Origin: Glaciecola sp. UBA983
GTDB taxonomy: Bacteria; Pseudomonadota; Gammaproteobacteria; Enterobacterales; Alteromonadaceae
Length of the DNA stretch: 54,696 nucleotides
Assembly: GCA_002292215.1 (NCBI GenBank)
Contig: DBBN01000107.1
Span: forward strand, 1 to 54,696
Direction: 5' to 3'
This document shows positions 8,944 through 19,236 of this stretch, in pieces. Below the pieces are notes generated by a model that had not been told where the DNA came from, searched no databases, and saw only the letters and a list, made by a program, of their open reading frames with translations. A program made the position numbers and the translations under genes. The number at the start of each line of letters is the position of its first letter. Positions within the stretch are counted from its first letter, which is position 1.

Positions 8944-9143
8944 GATGGGATTATTTAGTGGAATATCATAGCATTCCATTTAAAGCAATCACTCAGTTTA
9001 AAGTGGAAACAGCTGGGCGCTTTGAGATGGAATCGGAATTAAAAATTTATGTGTCGGGTCAAGCCGAACCCATGGAAATAACCATGACGCCTGATTGCGC
9101 CATGGGAGTTCAGCAATCTCTTGCTAATAATATGTTTACCTAA
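8944..9143 (+). pseudogene. Remnant of a bacterial PH-domain (bPH_1/YvbH-like) gene with internal deletion and frameshift
   Basis: AAGGAG (8932-8937) sits six bases before ATG 8944, which encodes MGLFSGIS and then stops. MGLF(D/S)G is the usual start of this family. One frame over, from about 8958, the sequence reads VEYHSIPFKAITQFKVETAG and continues with ELKIYVSGQAEP to a stop at 9143; this is the normal second half of the same family. About 50-60 residues of the middle are missing and the frame is shifted. A 67-codon ORF starting at 8940 exists but its ATG is only two bases from AAGGAG. A decayed gene is the simplest reading; a functional truncated form is less likely. Confidence 0.65.
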
Positions 9144-9146
9144 TTA

Positions 9147-11393
9147 TTATTTTAGATAGGTATCAAAGTGATGGGTGATCTTCTTAAACATATGTATTTG
9201 GGTGTTTTTACCACGGATACTGTGTTTTTTACCCGGATAATCCATCACGTGAAATAACTTTGCGTTGTCTTGTAAATGTTTATATAGCTTAGTGGCATGC
9301 GTGAATAAGACATTGTCGTCCGCCATTCCATGATATATCAACAGCTCACCTTGTAAGTTATTCGCGTATGGAAAGACCGAGGCAGCATCATATGCGGCTT
9401 TATCAGTATTAGGGTTACCCATGTAGCGTTCAGTGTAATGAGTATCGTATAGGCGCCATTCTGTAACGGGTGCGCCAGATACACCAACAGCAAAATAATC
9501 GGGTGCTTTAAACATTGCCATTAAGCTCATGTAACCACCGTAGCTATGGCCATAGACGCCAATTTTGGCCGGATCCACAAAGTCCAACGTGCGTAAGTAA
9601 TCAACCCCAAGCTTTTGATCCTCAATTTCAATTGAGCCCATCGCTTTATAAATCGGATCCTCAAATGCTTTACCGCGATAATATGAACCACGGTTATCAA
9701 TACTAAATACCACATAGCCTTGTTGTGCCCAGTATTGGAACATTAAGCCGCGGTTACCACCCCATTTATTGGTGACGACTTGTGCTCTTGGTCCACCATA
9801 GTGATAAACGATAACAGGGTGTTTTCCGGAAATGCTAGCGGGCTTATATAAACGGTAATGCAATTGTGTATTATCTGGAGCTGCAATTGTGCCAAATTCA
9901 GGGGCAATCCACTCACTAGCATAAGGTGCTAGAGGATGATTAGCTGACACTTTATTTTCATCTAACCAAGTAATAAATTGACCATTAGCAAAATATAAAC
10001 CAGTTTGAGCGGGGGTATTTATATCCGAGAATACATCTACATAAATCGATGCATCTTTGGCGAATTTCACATCATGGTGTTTACCCAACTCAGTGATCCG
10101 TTGTACCGATGACGTTTGCATATCCACCGCATATACATGAGACTCTAATGGAGTATCTTTACGGCCATTGATATAAATTGACCCTGTATTTTCGTCAATC
10201 GCGGCGATACTCGTCACAACCCAATCACCACTAGTGAGTTGACGGAGCAATTCGCCATTAGTACGATACAAATATAGGTGCTTAAAGCCATCGCGTTCGG
10301 ATGCCCAGATGAACGCATCTTGTTGACGTAAAAAATGCAAATCATCGTGTAAATTAAGCCATGTAGAACTGTGTTCGGTTAATAGAGTTGTGCTAAGTTG
10401 TGTCGCAACATCATAACCAAATAACTGTAATGTTTGCTGATTGCGTGACTGGACTTGATAGGTGAGCAGTGCACTGGTATTAGACCATTGTACTCTAGGT
10501 AAATAAATATCCTGCTCAGTACCTAAGTTAATCGCTTGACGCTGTTGGGTTTGAATATTCTGCACGTAAAGCTCAAGCAATACATTGGGTGTGCCAGCTT
10601 TAGGGTATTTTTGCTCGATGGTGGTAATACGTTCGGCATAAATTTCTGAACGGGTGATGACATCTACCGGCGTCTCATCAACGCGCGTAAAGGCGATATG
10701 CGACTCATCCGGTGCCCACCAGTAGCCGGTTAACTGCCCCATTTCTTCTTGGGCAACAAACTCGGCCATACCATATTTAATTGTGCCACCACCTTGTGTC
10801 GTCAAAGCTTGTTCTTTGCCTGTAGCGATATGTTTGATAAAGATGTTTTGGTTACGAATAAAGGAAATATAATTACCTTTTGGGGAAAGCTTAATATCAG
10901 TCTCAAATTCTGGCGTATTGAGAAGTTGCTGTGCTTTTTTCGCACCAATAAAGTAATAAAATACATCCCCAGCGAGTGGAAATAATAGAGCTTTGCCATC
11001 TGCTGACCAACTGTAGGATAAAATACCCGATCCGGAAACACGCATGCGCTCACGTCGTGCTTTTTCTTCATCAGATAAGTTTTCATCGCCTTGATGCAAG
11101 TCATCAGCATCAAACAGCAAACGTAATTGCTTATCTTTAATATTGTATTCCCATAAGTCGAAACGACTATTATCGGTTGCTTTAGCACGGATAAAGGTCA
11201 CACGTTTACCATCGGGAGAAAGTTTAACCATCGACGGTGCTGTACCTTGTAATGCCGGCGCTGAAAATATCCGTTCGATATCTAAGGGGGCAATTGGAGC
11301 AAGGGGCTGTGTATCATCAGCAGACACACAATGGCTAGTGAAACTTAGAGTGATAAATAGAGAAGAGACGATCATAAATAGGTTATTTTTCAT
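9147..11393 (-). CDS. Dipeptidyl peptidase IV family serine protease (S9B)
   Basis: A 748-residue exported protease that removes dipeptides, typically X-Pro, from peptide N-termini. It has an N-terminal signal peptide (SLFITLSFTSHCVSA), a long beta-propeller domain, and a C-terminal alpha/beta-hydrolase. The catalytic Ser is in GVYGHSYGGYMS (about Ser617), the Asp in MADDNVL (about 692) and the His in GKKHS (about 724). The substrate-anchoring Glu pair appears in EFVAQEEMG of the propeller. Its likely job is periplasmic digestion of peptides from marine protein. It is a single gene, divergent from the reductase at 11477. Confidence 0.92.
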   Translation of the reverse strand: MKNNLFMIVSSLFITLSFTSHCVSADDTQPLAPIAPLDIERIFSAPALQGTAPSMVKLSPDGKRVTFIRAKATDNSRFDLWEYNIKDKQLRLLFDADDLHQGDENLSDEEKARRERMRVSGSGILSYSWSADGKALLFPLAGDVFYYFIGAKKAQQLLNTPEFETDIKLSPKGNYISFIRNQNIFIKHIATGKEQALTTQGGGTIKYGMAEFVAQEEMGQLTGYWWAPDESHIAFTRVDETPVDVITRSEIYAERITTIEQKYPKAGTPNVLLELYVQNIQTQQRQAINLGTEQDIYLPRVQWSNTSALLTYQVQSRNQQTLQLFGYDVATQLSTTLLTEHSSTWLNLHDDLHFLRQQDAFIWASERDGFKHLYLYRTNGELLRQLTSGDWVVTSIAAIDENTGSIYINGRKDTPLESHVYAVDMQTSSVQRITELGKHHDVKFAKDASIYVDVFSDINTPAQTGLYFANGQFITWLDENKVSANHPLAPYASEWIAPEFGTIAAPDNTQLHYRLYKPASISGKHPVIVYHYGGPRAQVVTNKWGGNRGLMFQYWAQQGYVVFSIDNRGSYYRGKAFEDPIYKAMGSIEIEDQKLGVDYLRTLDFVDPAKIGVYGHSYGGYMSLMAMFKAPDYFAVGVSGAPVTEWRLYDTHYTERYMGNPNTDKAAYDAASVFPYANNLQGELLIYHGMADDNVLFTHATKLYKHLQDNAKLFHVMDYPGKKHSIRGKNTQIHMFKKITHHFDTYLK

Positions 11394-11476
11394 ATTATTA
11401 CCTTATCGTTGCATGACTTTAGAAGGCGCATAATTTACCATGTTTACTTTAACGGATAAAAAATAATTAATAAACT

Positions 11477-12109
11477 ATGAGTGATAATAGAAAATCAGCC
11501 TGTGTCATCGGGGCAAGCGGGTTAGTTGGTAAAGAATTAGTCAATCAATTACTGCGCCATCCTGGCTACAAATCCATCACATGCTTAATCAGACGTCCTT
11601 TATCCAGTCATGATTACCCTGATCCTGAGGGTAAATTACAGCCAGTGGTTATTGATTTTGAACAGTTACAAGATTACCAAGGATACTTTACCGTTGATCA
11701 TGTATTTTGTTGCTTAGGTACTACCATCAAAAAAGCGCAGAGTCGTGCCGCGTTTCGTCGTGTTGATTTTGAATTTATCCATGTGTGTGCGCAATTAGCT
11801 AGAGCCCAACGAGCCCAAGGATTTGTATGGATTTCTAGTGTTGGAGCCAACAAAAACAGTAAAAATTTCTATTTGAAAGTCAAAGGTGAGCTGGAATCAT
11901 CGATTATTTCCATGCCGCAATTACAACATGCAGCTGCGGTTAGACCCTCATTATTAATCGGTCAACGTAACGAGTATCGCCGTGCTGAGCAGTGGTCAAT
12001 CAAGATTTCCCAGCTCTTATCATTTTGTTTTGTAGGGCCGTTAGCCAAATACAAACCGGTGCATGCAAGTGCCGTTGCAGCACAAATGATTAAGCTACAA
12101 CCTCTGTAG
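11477..12109 (+). CDS. NAD(P)-binding oxidoreductase, HTATIP2/TIP30-like atypical SDR
   Basis: A 210-residue Rossmann protein. The N-terminal CVIGASGLVGKELVNQLL is the nucleotide-binding motif. VFCCLGTTIKKAQSRAAFRRVD and FVWISSVGANKNSKNFYLKVKGELE are typical of bacterial TIP30-like atypical short-chain dehydrogenases; the YLKVK contains the Tyr-x3-Lys-like pair. AAVRPSLLIGQR follows near the C terminus. No substrate is known for the bacterial members. It lies 20-45 bp upstream of a membrane protein gene on the same strand, possibly co-transcribed. Confidence 0.8.
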   Translation: MSDNRKSACVIGASGLVGKELVNQLLRHPGYKSITCLIRRPLSSHDYPDPEGKLQPVVIDFEQLQDYQGYFTVDHVFCCLGTTIKKAQSRAAFRRVDFEFIHVCAQLARAQRAQGFVWISSVGANKNSKNFYLKVKGELESSIISMPQLQHAAAVRPSLLIGQRNEYRRAEQWSIKISQLLSFCFVGPLAKYKPVHASAVAAQMIKLQPL

Positions 12110-12156
12110 TTAATCAATTACGTTGATGTTTGTTTATCTATTCTTGGAGTAATACA

Positions 12157-12669
12157 TTGGAAAATGTGTGGATTGCTGAAGCGTTTGGCTTTGGCGCGAT
12201 TATATTTAATCTTGTGGGCTATCGCAGTAATAACATGCGTCGCTATCTGTATTTGTCCGGTGGAGCGATGCTGTGTTTGAGTACGCACTATTTTTTACTT
12301 GGCGCTATGGCTGCAGGTATTGGTTGCGGCTTAGCGGCAATTCGTAACGCGGTGACTTTGGCCGTTCGAGGCACATGGGTACTTGTGTTATTTATTAGCT
12401 TAAACATTGGCTTTTTTATTTATGAATGGGTCATATTAGAGCATGGGTACATCATTTTACTTGCTTATACCTCAGCGTTTATTTTTACGGCTGGCTCTAT
12501 CATGTTTACGGATATTGCCGTGATGCGACGTTGGTTTATCTTTGCAGAAAGCATCGGGTTGGTTTATGCGCTTGCTGTCGGAAGTATATTCGGGTCAGTA
12601 TTCAATACTGTTAATCTATGTAGTATTGCCTTTAAGATGTGGCAGCAACGAAAAATCCAACACCCATAA
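12157..12669 (+). CDS. YgjV-like inner-membrane protein
   Basis: A 170-residue protein with about five to six hydrophobic segments. The pattern WIAEAFGFGAIIFNLVGYRS, HYFLLGAMAAGIGCGLAAIRN and a final FNTVNLCSIAFKMW resembles E. coli YgjV (Imp-YgjV family), whose function is unknown. No ATG is suitably placed. TTG at 12157 is chosen because TTGGAG lies eight bases before it; an upstream TTG at 12130 would add nine residues. A terminator follows directly. Confidence 0.65.
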   Translation: MENVWIAEAFGFGAIIFNLVGYRSNNMRRYLYLSGGAMLCLSTHYFLLGAMAAGIGCGLAAIRNAVTLAVRGTWVLVLFISLNIGFFIYEWVILEHGYIILLAYTSAFIFTAGSIMFTDIAVMRRWFIFAESIGLVYALAVGSIFGSVFNTVNLCSIAFKMWQQRKIQHP

Positions 12670-12683
12670 AAAACAACACAAAA

Positions 12684-12717
12684 AAAACCACCGAATCGTT
12701 ACCGACGCGGTGGTTTT
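12684..12717. terminator. Bidirectional terminator between the YgjV-like gene and exbD
   Basis: AAAACCACCG (12684-12693) pairs with CGGTGGTTTT (12708-12717) around a 14-nt loop. An A run on the left gives a T run for the minus strand, so it can end both converging transcripts. Confidence 0.88.
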
Positions 12718-12735
12718 GGATTCGTGCTTGGGTCG

Positions 12736-13143
12736 TTATTTTTTATCTTTAACGAGCACTGAAATTTTATTAATACCCGCAATTTTAGCTTGGTTCATTA
12801 CTTCAACTACAATGCCATGCTCAGTATCTTCATGAGCTTGGATAGCAGCTGAATCAGTATTATTTTCAGCTAAGTAAGTTTGGATATTGGCAACAACACG
12901 ACGAATGTCGACTTCACGACCATTCATTTTAATCACGCCAACATCATCAATTTGAATAGACAAAGATTTACTTGGTTGTTGTGATTCAGTGTTATCTTTA
13001 GGACGACTTGCTTCGAGTCCTTTTTCCTTAACAAATGACGTTGTCACGATAAAGAATATCAACATGATGAAAACGATGTCTAACATCGGGGTCATATCAA
13101 TCTGTGCGTCGTCATCACTTGAGGTATGTTTTTTTCTTTTCAT
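12736..13143 (-). CDS. exbD: ExbD/TolR family biopolymer transport protein (unpaired)
   Basis: A 135-residue protein: short cytoplasmic N terminus, one membrane helix (LDIVFIMLIFFIVTTSFV) containing the conserved proton-path Asp22, and a periplasmic domain with LSIQIDDVGVIKMNGR. ExbD/TolR proteins work with an ExbB/TolQ partner to couple proton flow to TonB or TolA. No exbB, tonB or second exbD is next to it, so it must use a partner made elsewhere. The gene is single, ends at a shared terminator, and has a 110-bp AT-rich leader before the next gene. Confidence 0.88.
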   Translation of the reverse strand: MKRKKHTSSDDDAQIDMTPMLDIVFIMLIFFIVTTSFVKEKGLEASRPKDNTESQQPSKSLSIQIDDVGVIKMNGREVDIRRVVANIQTYLAENNTDSAAIQAHEDTEHGIVVEVMNQAKIAGINKISVLVKDKK

Positions 13144-13255
13144 AGCCTATTTTTCTTATTCCTTAAAACGTATCAGCACATAGTATAAAGAAAATATCAA
13201 AAATGGGTAGGGGTTTGTAAACACATTTTACATTTTTTTGCATTACAGGGAGAAA

Positions 13256-14041
13256 TTAGCGTAAAGATTGACCTAACCAACTAAAATATGTGAGCAATTG
13301 TTGATTAATTTCATGTCGGGCTTGTCCCATTGGATAGGCTCCAGCCTTAGCGAGTGCTGATTTTTTGGTGCCGGATACTAAAAACTGGTTGGTGATGACA
13401 CTATCTTGGATTAACGATTCAAAGGCTCGTGCACAAAGCTCTTCTGGCTTCGTAAAATAGACACCGCCATAAGTTTCATCGAGTTTTTTCGCTTGATAAA
13501 AAAAGTCACTGGGTTGCGATTTGTCCCCACTCAGTAAAATTTGAGTAAAGCATTGTGCGAGTTGTATATTAAGCGGGTGTTCTATTAACAGTTGATGATG
13601 CAAATACCCGACTGATGCAAACATTGAATTGGGCACATCTCGATACATTTTTTGACCAATATAATGATCAAAGGCATGAAACCATTCGTGGGCTAAACTT
13701 CCCGCTCCGGCATTTTTAGCTAGACTAATTTCATGTTTCGCTGGTGTGTAATGAGCGCACACGCCCCGTCTACCACCTTTACCAAACGCAATGCCTAAGC
13801 GACCTTTAAGCGATATAACTTGCTCCGGCACTTGTAAAATATCGCACAAATCATACAGCGCATCAAAAAATAAGTTAGCTGCGATTTGCTGTTCTTGTGC
13901 GCTGACCCAGCGTCCGATTTCAATTGTGCGAAAGCCAAATAATTTAAGAATATCTTTAAAACTCACATCTGCGCCATCGCGATGAGATTGCCCATTACGG
14001 AAAAAGCCCTGATGCAAACGTGAATCCGACGCCATCGTCAT
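13256..14041 (-). CDS. LPD1-like / CLCA_X family protein with HExxH zincin motif
   Basis: A 261-residue protein. The core runs from FGFRTIEIGRWV through ISLKGRLGIAFGKGGRRG and AHYTP to GAGSLAHEWFHAFDHYIG. The HEWFH (about 118-122) is a zinc-metallopeptidase HExxH motif followed by Asp125. This resembles the LPD1 domain of phage and plasmid polyvalent proteins, and proteins I recall being labelled CLCA_X in marine gammaproteobacteria. Here it is a free-standing chromosomal gene without other polyvalent modules. It starts four bases after the fldB stop, so it is in an operon with a flavodoxin. No signal peptide is seen, so it is probably cytoplasmic. Substrate and role are unknown. Confidence 0.65.
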   Translation of the reverse strand: MTMASDSRLHQGFFRNGQSHRDGADVSFKDILKLFGFRTIEIGRWVSAQEQQIAANLFFDALYDLCDILQVPEQVISLKGRLGIAFGKGGRRGVCAHYTPAKHEISLAKNAGAGSLAHEWFHAFDHYIGQKMYRDVPNSMFASVGYLHHQLLIEHPLNIQLAQCFTQILLSGDKSQPSDFFYQAKKLDETYGGVYFTKPEELCARAFESLIQDSVITNQFLVSGTKKSALAKAGAYPMGQARHEINQQLLTYFSWLGQSLR

Positions 14042-14045
14042 CGCG

Positions 14046-14588
14046 TTAGATCGTGTTGATGTCTAGTTCAGCTAAGATTTGCTCACACCATTTAGCAATG
14101 CGCGAGTCACTTTCATCAAACTGGTTTTCATCATCTAACGATAACCCAACAAAAAAAGATTTATCTTCGGTTAATGCTTTGGAGGCAATAAAATCATAGC
14201 CTTCATTTGGCCAGTAACCCACAATATCTGCACCATTGGGAACAATCACATCATGTAACATGCCGACGGCATCTTGAAACCATTCGGCATAGCCCATTTG
14301 ATCACCTAAGCCAAATATTGCGGCAGTTTTGCCGGTAAAATCAACTCCATGGATATCATCCCAATGCGCTTCCCAGTCTTCTTGTAACTCACCAAAATCC
14401 CAAGTCGAAATGCCGAGTAATACAATATCAAATTGCGCGATGTCATCTAGTGATGTGTCTTTGATGTTTAACAATGGGATATCAAGCTGTGGGCAAAGTG
14501 CTTCAAGCTGTGCTTTTATTTTTTCCGCTGCCATTTCGGTATAGCAAGTGGTGGAACCATAAAATAGTCCAATATTGTACTGAGCCAA
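14046..14588 (-). CDS. fldB: Flavodoxin FldB
   Basis: An FMN-binding electron carrier of 180 residues. The phosphate loop is YGSTTCYTEMAAEKI, and the flavin-stacking loops are LLGISTWDFGELQEDWEAHW and FGLGDQMGYAEWFQDA. The long-chain insertion and the tail FFVGLSLDDENQFDESD match E. coli FldB closely, more so than FldA. The start codon is TTG at 14588, with AAGG about nine bases upstream; no ATG fits. It is the first gene of a two-gene unit with the LPD1-like protein. Confidence 0.9.
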   Translation of the reverse strand: MAQYNIGLFYGSTTCYTEMAAEKIKAQLEALCPQLDIPLLNIKDTSLDDIAQFDIVLLGISTWDFGELQEDWEAHWDDIHGVDFTGKTAAIFGLGDQMGYAEWFQDAVGMLHDVIVPNGADIVGYWPNEGYDFIASKALTEDKSFFVGLSLDDENQFDESDSRIAKWCEQILAELDINTI

Positions 14589-14679
14589 CGTCGATTACCT
14601 TTCAATTGAGAGTGATGCTATATATATGTTCGCTATAGTAGCAAAAAAGTAAATAAAAAGCAGTCGTGTACGTAGGCTG

Positions 14680-14935
14680 TTAATCGGCTTTAAAGGTGAT
14701 TCTATCCCCTTGGTTGGTAACAATACTGCACACCGTTGTATCATTGGATGCACTGGTGTCAGGATCAAGCTCCAGCCAACCTAAGGCCGGCATAGCGTAA
14801 ATCTGAACGAAGTTGCGCGACACTAATCCTTGTTTAATGAAAGAGGGGTATAATCTTGCTCAGCCACAAGATACAATGTGATATCCGGTTGGCAGGATGT
14901 ACTTGTTACCAGCTTAATAGTAAATTCATTGGTAC
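14680..14935 (-). pseudogene. Frameshifted remnant of an unrecognised protein gene
   Basis: On the minus strand two open stretches in different frames appear to belong together. The upstream one, from about 14935 down, reads VSTNEFTIKLVTSTSC, then QPDITLYLVAEQDYTPL. After a shift near 14840, a second reads GLVSRNFVQIYAMPALGWLE and ends ITFKAD with a stop at 14680-14682. No start codon or ribosome site is visible, and the upstream side is cut by an 11-bp tandem repeat. The protein family is not recognised. This and the repeat account for most of the 430-bp gap between fldB and the next gene; 14589-14679 shows only fldB leader. Confidence 0.4.
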
Positions 14936-14966
14936 TAACATGGCACTAATATGGCACTAACATGGC
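14934..14966. repeat. Three tandem copies of an 11-bp repeat
   Basis: ACTAACATGGC, ACTAATATGGC, ACTAACATGGC: one mismatch in three abutting units. Because the core GGC recurs every 11 bp, the array also creates GG-N10-GC spacing, the geometry of sigma-54 promoters (TGGCAC-TAATA-TGGCA from 14941). Whether that is functional is unknown. Confidence 0.85.
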
Positions 14967-15018
14967 GCAGCGTTGAGCCTGCTATTTACTATATACAATT
15001 ATGCGAAGACCACAACAT

Positions 15019-17457
<2,439 letters not shown>

Positions 17458-17727
17458 TTATTGAGGAATATTAAATAATTTTTCTTTGCGCCATTGATCA
17501 ACCGTAAAGGTTTTAATCGATACCGCATGCATCGAACCATCAGCAATTTTGTCTGATAAAGGAGCATAAATCGTTTGTTGGCGTTTTACGCGAGACATAT
17601 CAGCAAAATCATCACTGACAGCAATAATATTAAAATGTGAGCCATCGCTTTTTACATGCACTTCATGCAATTGCAATTGAGCGAGTAAAAACGCTTCTAG
17701 TTCTTGTGTTGTCATAGCGATAACCAT
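17458..17727 (-). CDS. ibaG: BolA-family protein IbaG
   Basis: An 89-residue BolA/IbaG protein. VHVKSDGSHFNIIAVSDDF and the segment MSRVKRQQTIYAPL with HAVSIKTFT match E. coli IbaG (YrbA). BolA proteins pair with monothiol glutaredoxins and bind 2Fe-2S clusters; IbaG is linked to acid resistance. The ATG at 17727 has GGGA at good spacing; an inner ATG at 17715 is also possible. It lies between mlaB and murA, as in E. coli. Confidence 0.93.
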   Translation of the reverse strand: MVIAMTTQELEAFLLAQLQLHEVHVKSDGSHFNIIAVSDDFADMSRVKRQQTIYAPLSDKIADGSMHAVSIKTFTVDQWRKEKLFNIPQ

Positions 17728-17757
17728 TAGTTAATCCCGTTAACGCAAATATTCACA

Positions 17758-18060
17758 TTAAGGCTGGGAAGTTACAAAAAAGGATTCGGCACTGCTTAAT
17801 CGTGCGAGTTGTAGTAATTTATCAGGAATATGATCCCATGCAAGTGTCTTCTTGGCAGTACGTGCATCTCGAAACAGATTCAAAAGCCATGCTAAGCCCG
17901 CACTGTCTATGTTAGTCAGGCCTTGTAAATCAATTTTAAGGGTGCTTAATAAAGCGAGTTCGCGTTTGTGCGAAACAAACAAATCACGTTGAATTGTTTG
18001 ATTATTCAGCACACCCGATAATAACAAGCCATCAGTAGTAAACGTGATAGATAAGCTCAT
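17758..18060 (-). CDS. mlaB: Phospholipid transport STAS-domain protein MlaB
   Basis: A 100-residue STAS-domain protein. LKIDLQGLTNIDSAGLAWLLNLF is the STAS signature containing the Asp-Ser pair. MlaB binds the MlaF ATPase on the cytoplasmic side and is required for stability and activity of the MlaFEDB complex. It lies directly after mlaC, in the conserved order. Confidence 0.92.
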   Translation of the reverse strand: MSLSITFTTDGLLLSGVLNNQTIQRDLFVSHKRELALLSTLKIDLQGLTNIDSAGLAWLLNLFRDARTAKKTLAWDHIPDKLLQLARLSSAESFFVTSQP

Positions 18061-18066
18061 TAATAT

Positions 18067-18741
18067 TTATCCTTTTGCTGCTGGGACAGGGGCAATGCTT
18101 CCTGACTTTTGCAATACAATCGGATCTTTTATTTTTTGTTGCATTAATTCAATCACTTTTTCAATGCCATCTTGGCGTAGGATTGACTCAAACTCACTGC
18201 GTTTACTCGACAATAAGCTAATCCCTTCTGCGACCATGTCATATGCAGCCCATTCGTTAGTTTTGCGGTCTTTACGCACTTTGAATGCGACTTTGATATC
18301 GGGTTTGCCGATATCTTGAATAAGCGCGCGAACAGTGACTATCTTTTTATCATCATATTCACCTGCAGGTTCAAATGCGACCGTTTGATCATCATAATAG
18401 CCCATCGCATTTGCGTAAGTGGTCACGAGATACTCGCGAAATACATTCACGAACTCACCGAGTTGTTGTTTAGGCACATTGCGGGCTTGATTACCTAGCA
18501 CCATAAATGCTGAATATTTATAATCTACATGCGGTAATAAATTTTCACGCATAATAGTACGCAGATGCTCTGGATTTTGTGCAATTAACGCTTGCTCGTT
18601 TTTCATTCGGGCAAATGTCGCACTGGCCGCGTTTTGAATCATCGTGTGCGGATTATCAGATTCAGTTTCAGCTTGTGCATAGTTCAAACTCTGAGTGAGC
18701 AATGTTATCAATATCAATGCGGCGGTAAAAAATACTTTCAC
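18067..18741 (-). CDS. mlaC: Periplasmic phospholipid-binding protein MlaC
   Basis: A periplasmic shuttle that carries phospholipids between the outer-membrane MlaA complex and the inner-membrane MlaFEDB complex. A signal peptide (VFFTAALILITLLTQSLNYA) precedes the mature chain. MlaC features include LLPHVDYKYSAFMVLGNQ and the tail SLLSSKRSEFESILRQDG. The GTG at 18741 is preferred because AAAGGA lies six bases upstream and gives a standard short n-region; an upstream GTG at 18768, overlapping mlaD, would add nine residues without a ribosome site. It is co-transcribed with mlaD and mlaB. Confidence 0.92.
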   Translation of the reverse strand: MKVFFTAALILITLLTQSLNYAQAETESDNPHTMIQNAASATFARMKNEQALIAQNPEHLRTIMRENLLPHVDYKYSAFMVLGNQARNVPKQQLGEFVNVFREYLVTTYANAMGYYDDQTVAFEPAGEYDDKKIVTVRALIQDIGKPDIKVAFKVRKDRKTNEWAAYDMVAEGISLLSSKRSEFESILRQDGIEKVIELMQQKIKDPIVLQKSGSIAPVPAAKG

Positions 18742-18760
18742 TTGGGATCCTTTAAAAAAA

Positions 18761-19228
18761 TTATTCACTATTACGGCTAAACAAAAACTGTCCGATTAAA
18801 TCTTCTAACACCAAGGCTGATTTGGTGTCTTGTATATAGTCACCATCGGCTAATACGACAAAATCATCGAACGCGAAACCGGGCTGAAAACCAATATACT
18901 GCTCGCCTAACAATCCTGATGTAAGAATTGATGCTGAACTGGTGTCAGGGAAATTATTATATTTTTCTGACAAACTAATCATTACTACGGGGTTAAAGTC
19001 TTCTGGATCTAAATAGATTGATTCGACCCGTCCGATTGTAACGCCACCAACTTTGACGGCGGAACGTGTTTGTAAACCGCCAATGTTATCAAATTTAGCA
19101 TACAAGGTGTACGTAGACTCATTATTCGAGAAGCCTTGATTCACAACTTTTAATGCTAAAAGTAAACCTGCAGCAATGGTTAAAATGACAAATAAACCAA
19201 CCATAAGTTCAGTTTTTCGTGTGGTCAT
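18761..19228 (-). CDS. mlaD: Phospholipid transport MCE-domain protein MlaD
   Basis: A 155-residue protein anchored by one N-terminal membrane helix (LMVGLFVILTIAAGLLLAL), followed by an MCE domain in the periplasm: YTLYAKFDNIGGLQTRSAVK and VGGVTIGRVESIYLDP. The C-terminal hydrophobic LLGEQYIGFQPGF fits the loop that forms the hexamer pore. MlaD hexamers receive lipids from MlaC. The start has TAGGAG upstream. It is 8 bp downstream of mlaE. Confidence 0.94.
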   Translation of the reverse strand: MTTRKTELMVGLFVILTIAAGLLLALKVVNQGFSNNESTYTLYAKFDNIGGLQTRSAVKVGGVTIGRVESIYLDPEDFNPVVMISLSEKYNNFPDTSSASILTSGLLGEQYIGFQPGFAFDDFVVLADGDYIQDTKSALVLEDLIGQFLFSRNSE

Positions 19229-19236
19229 GGTGACTC

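Noticed and set aside
8940..9143. 67-codon ORF as an intact gene
   Set aside because: Its ATG is two bases from AAGGAG, and the proper start (8944) leads into a different, dead frame; the pieces fit a broken PH-domain gene better.
13791..13985. Plus-strand ORF inside the LPD1-like gene, and similar antisense ORFs across the window
   Set aside because: Low-complexity shadow frames of real genes with no supporting start signals or family features.
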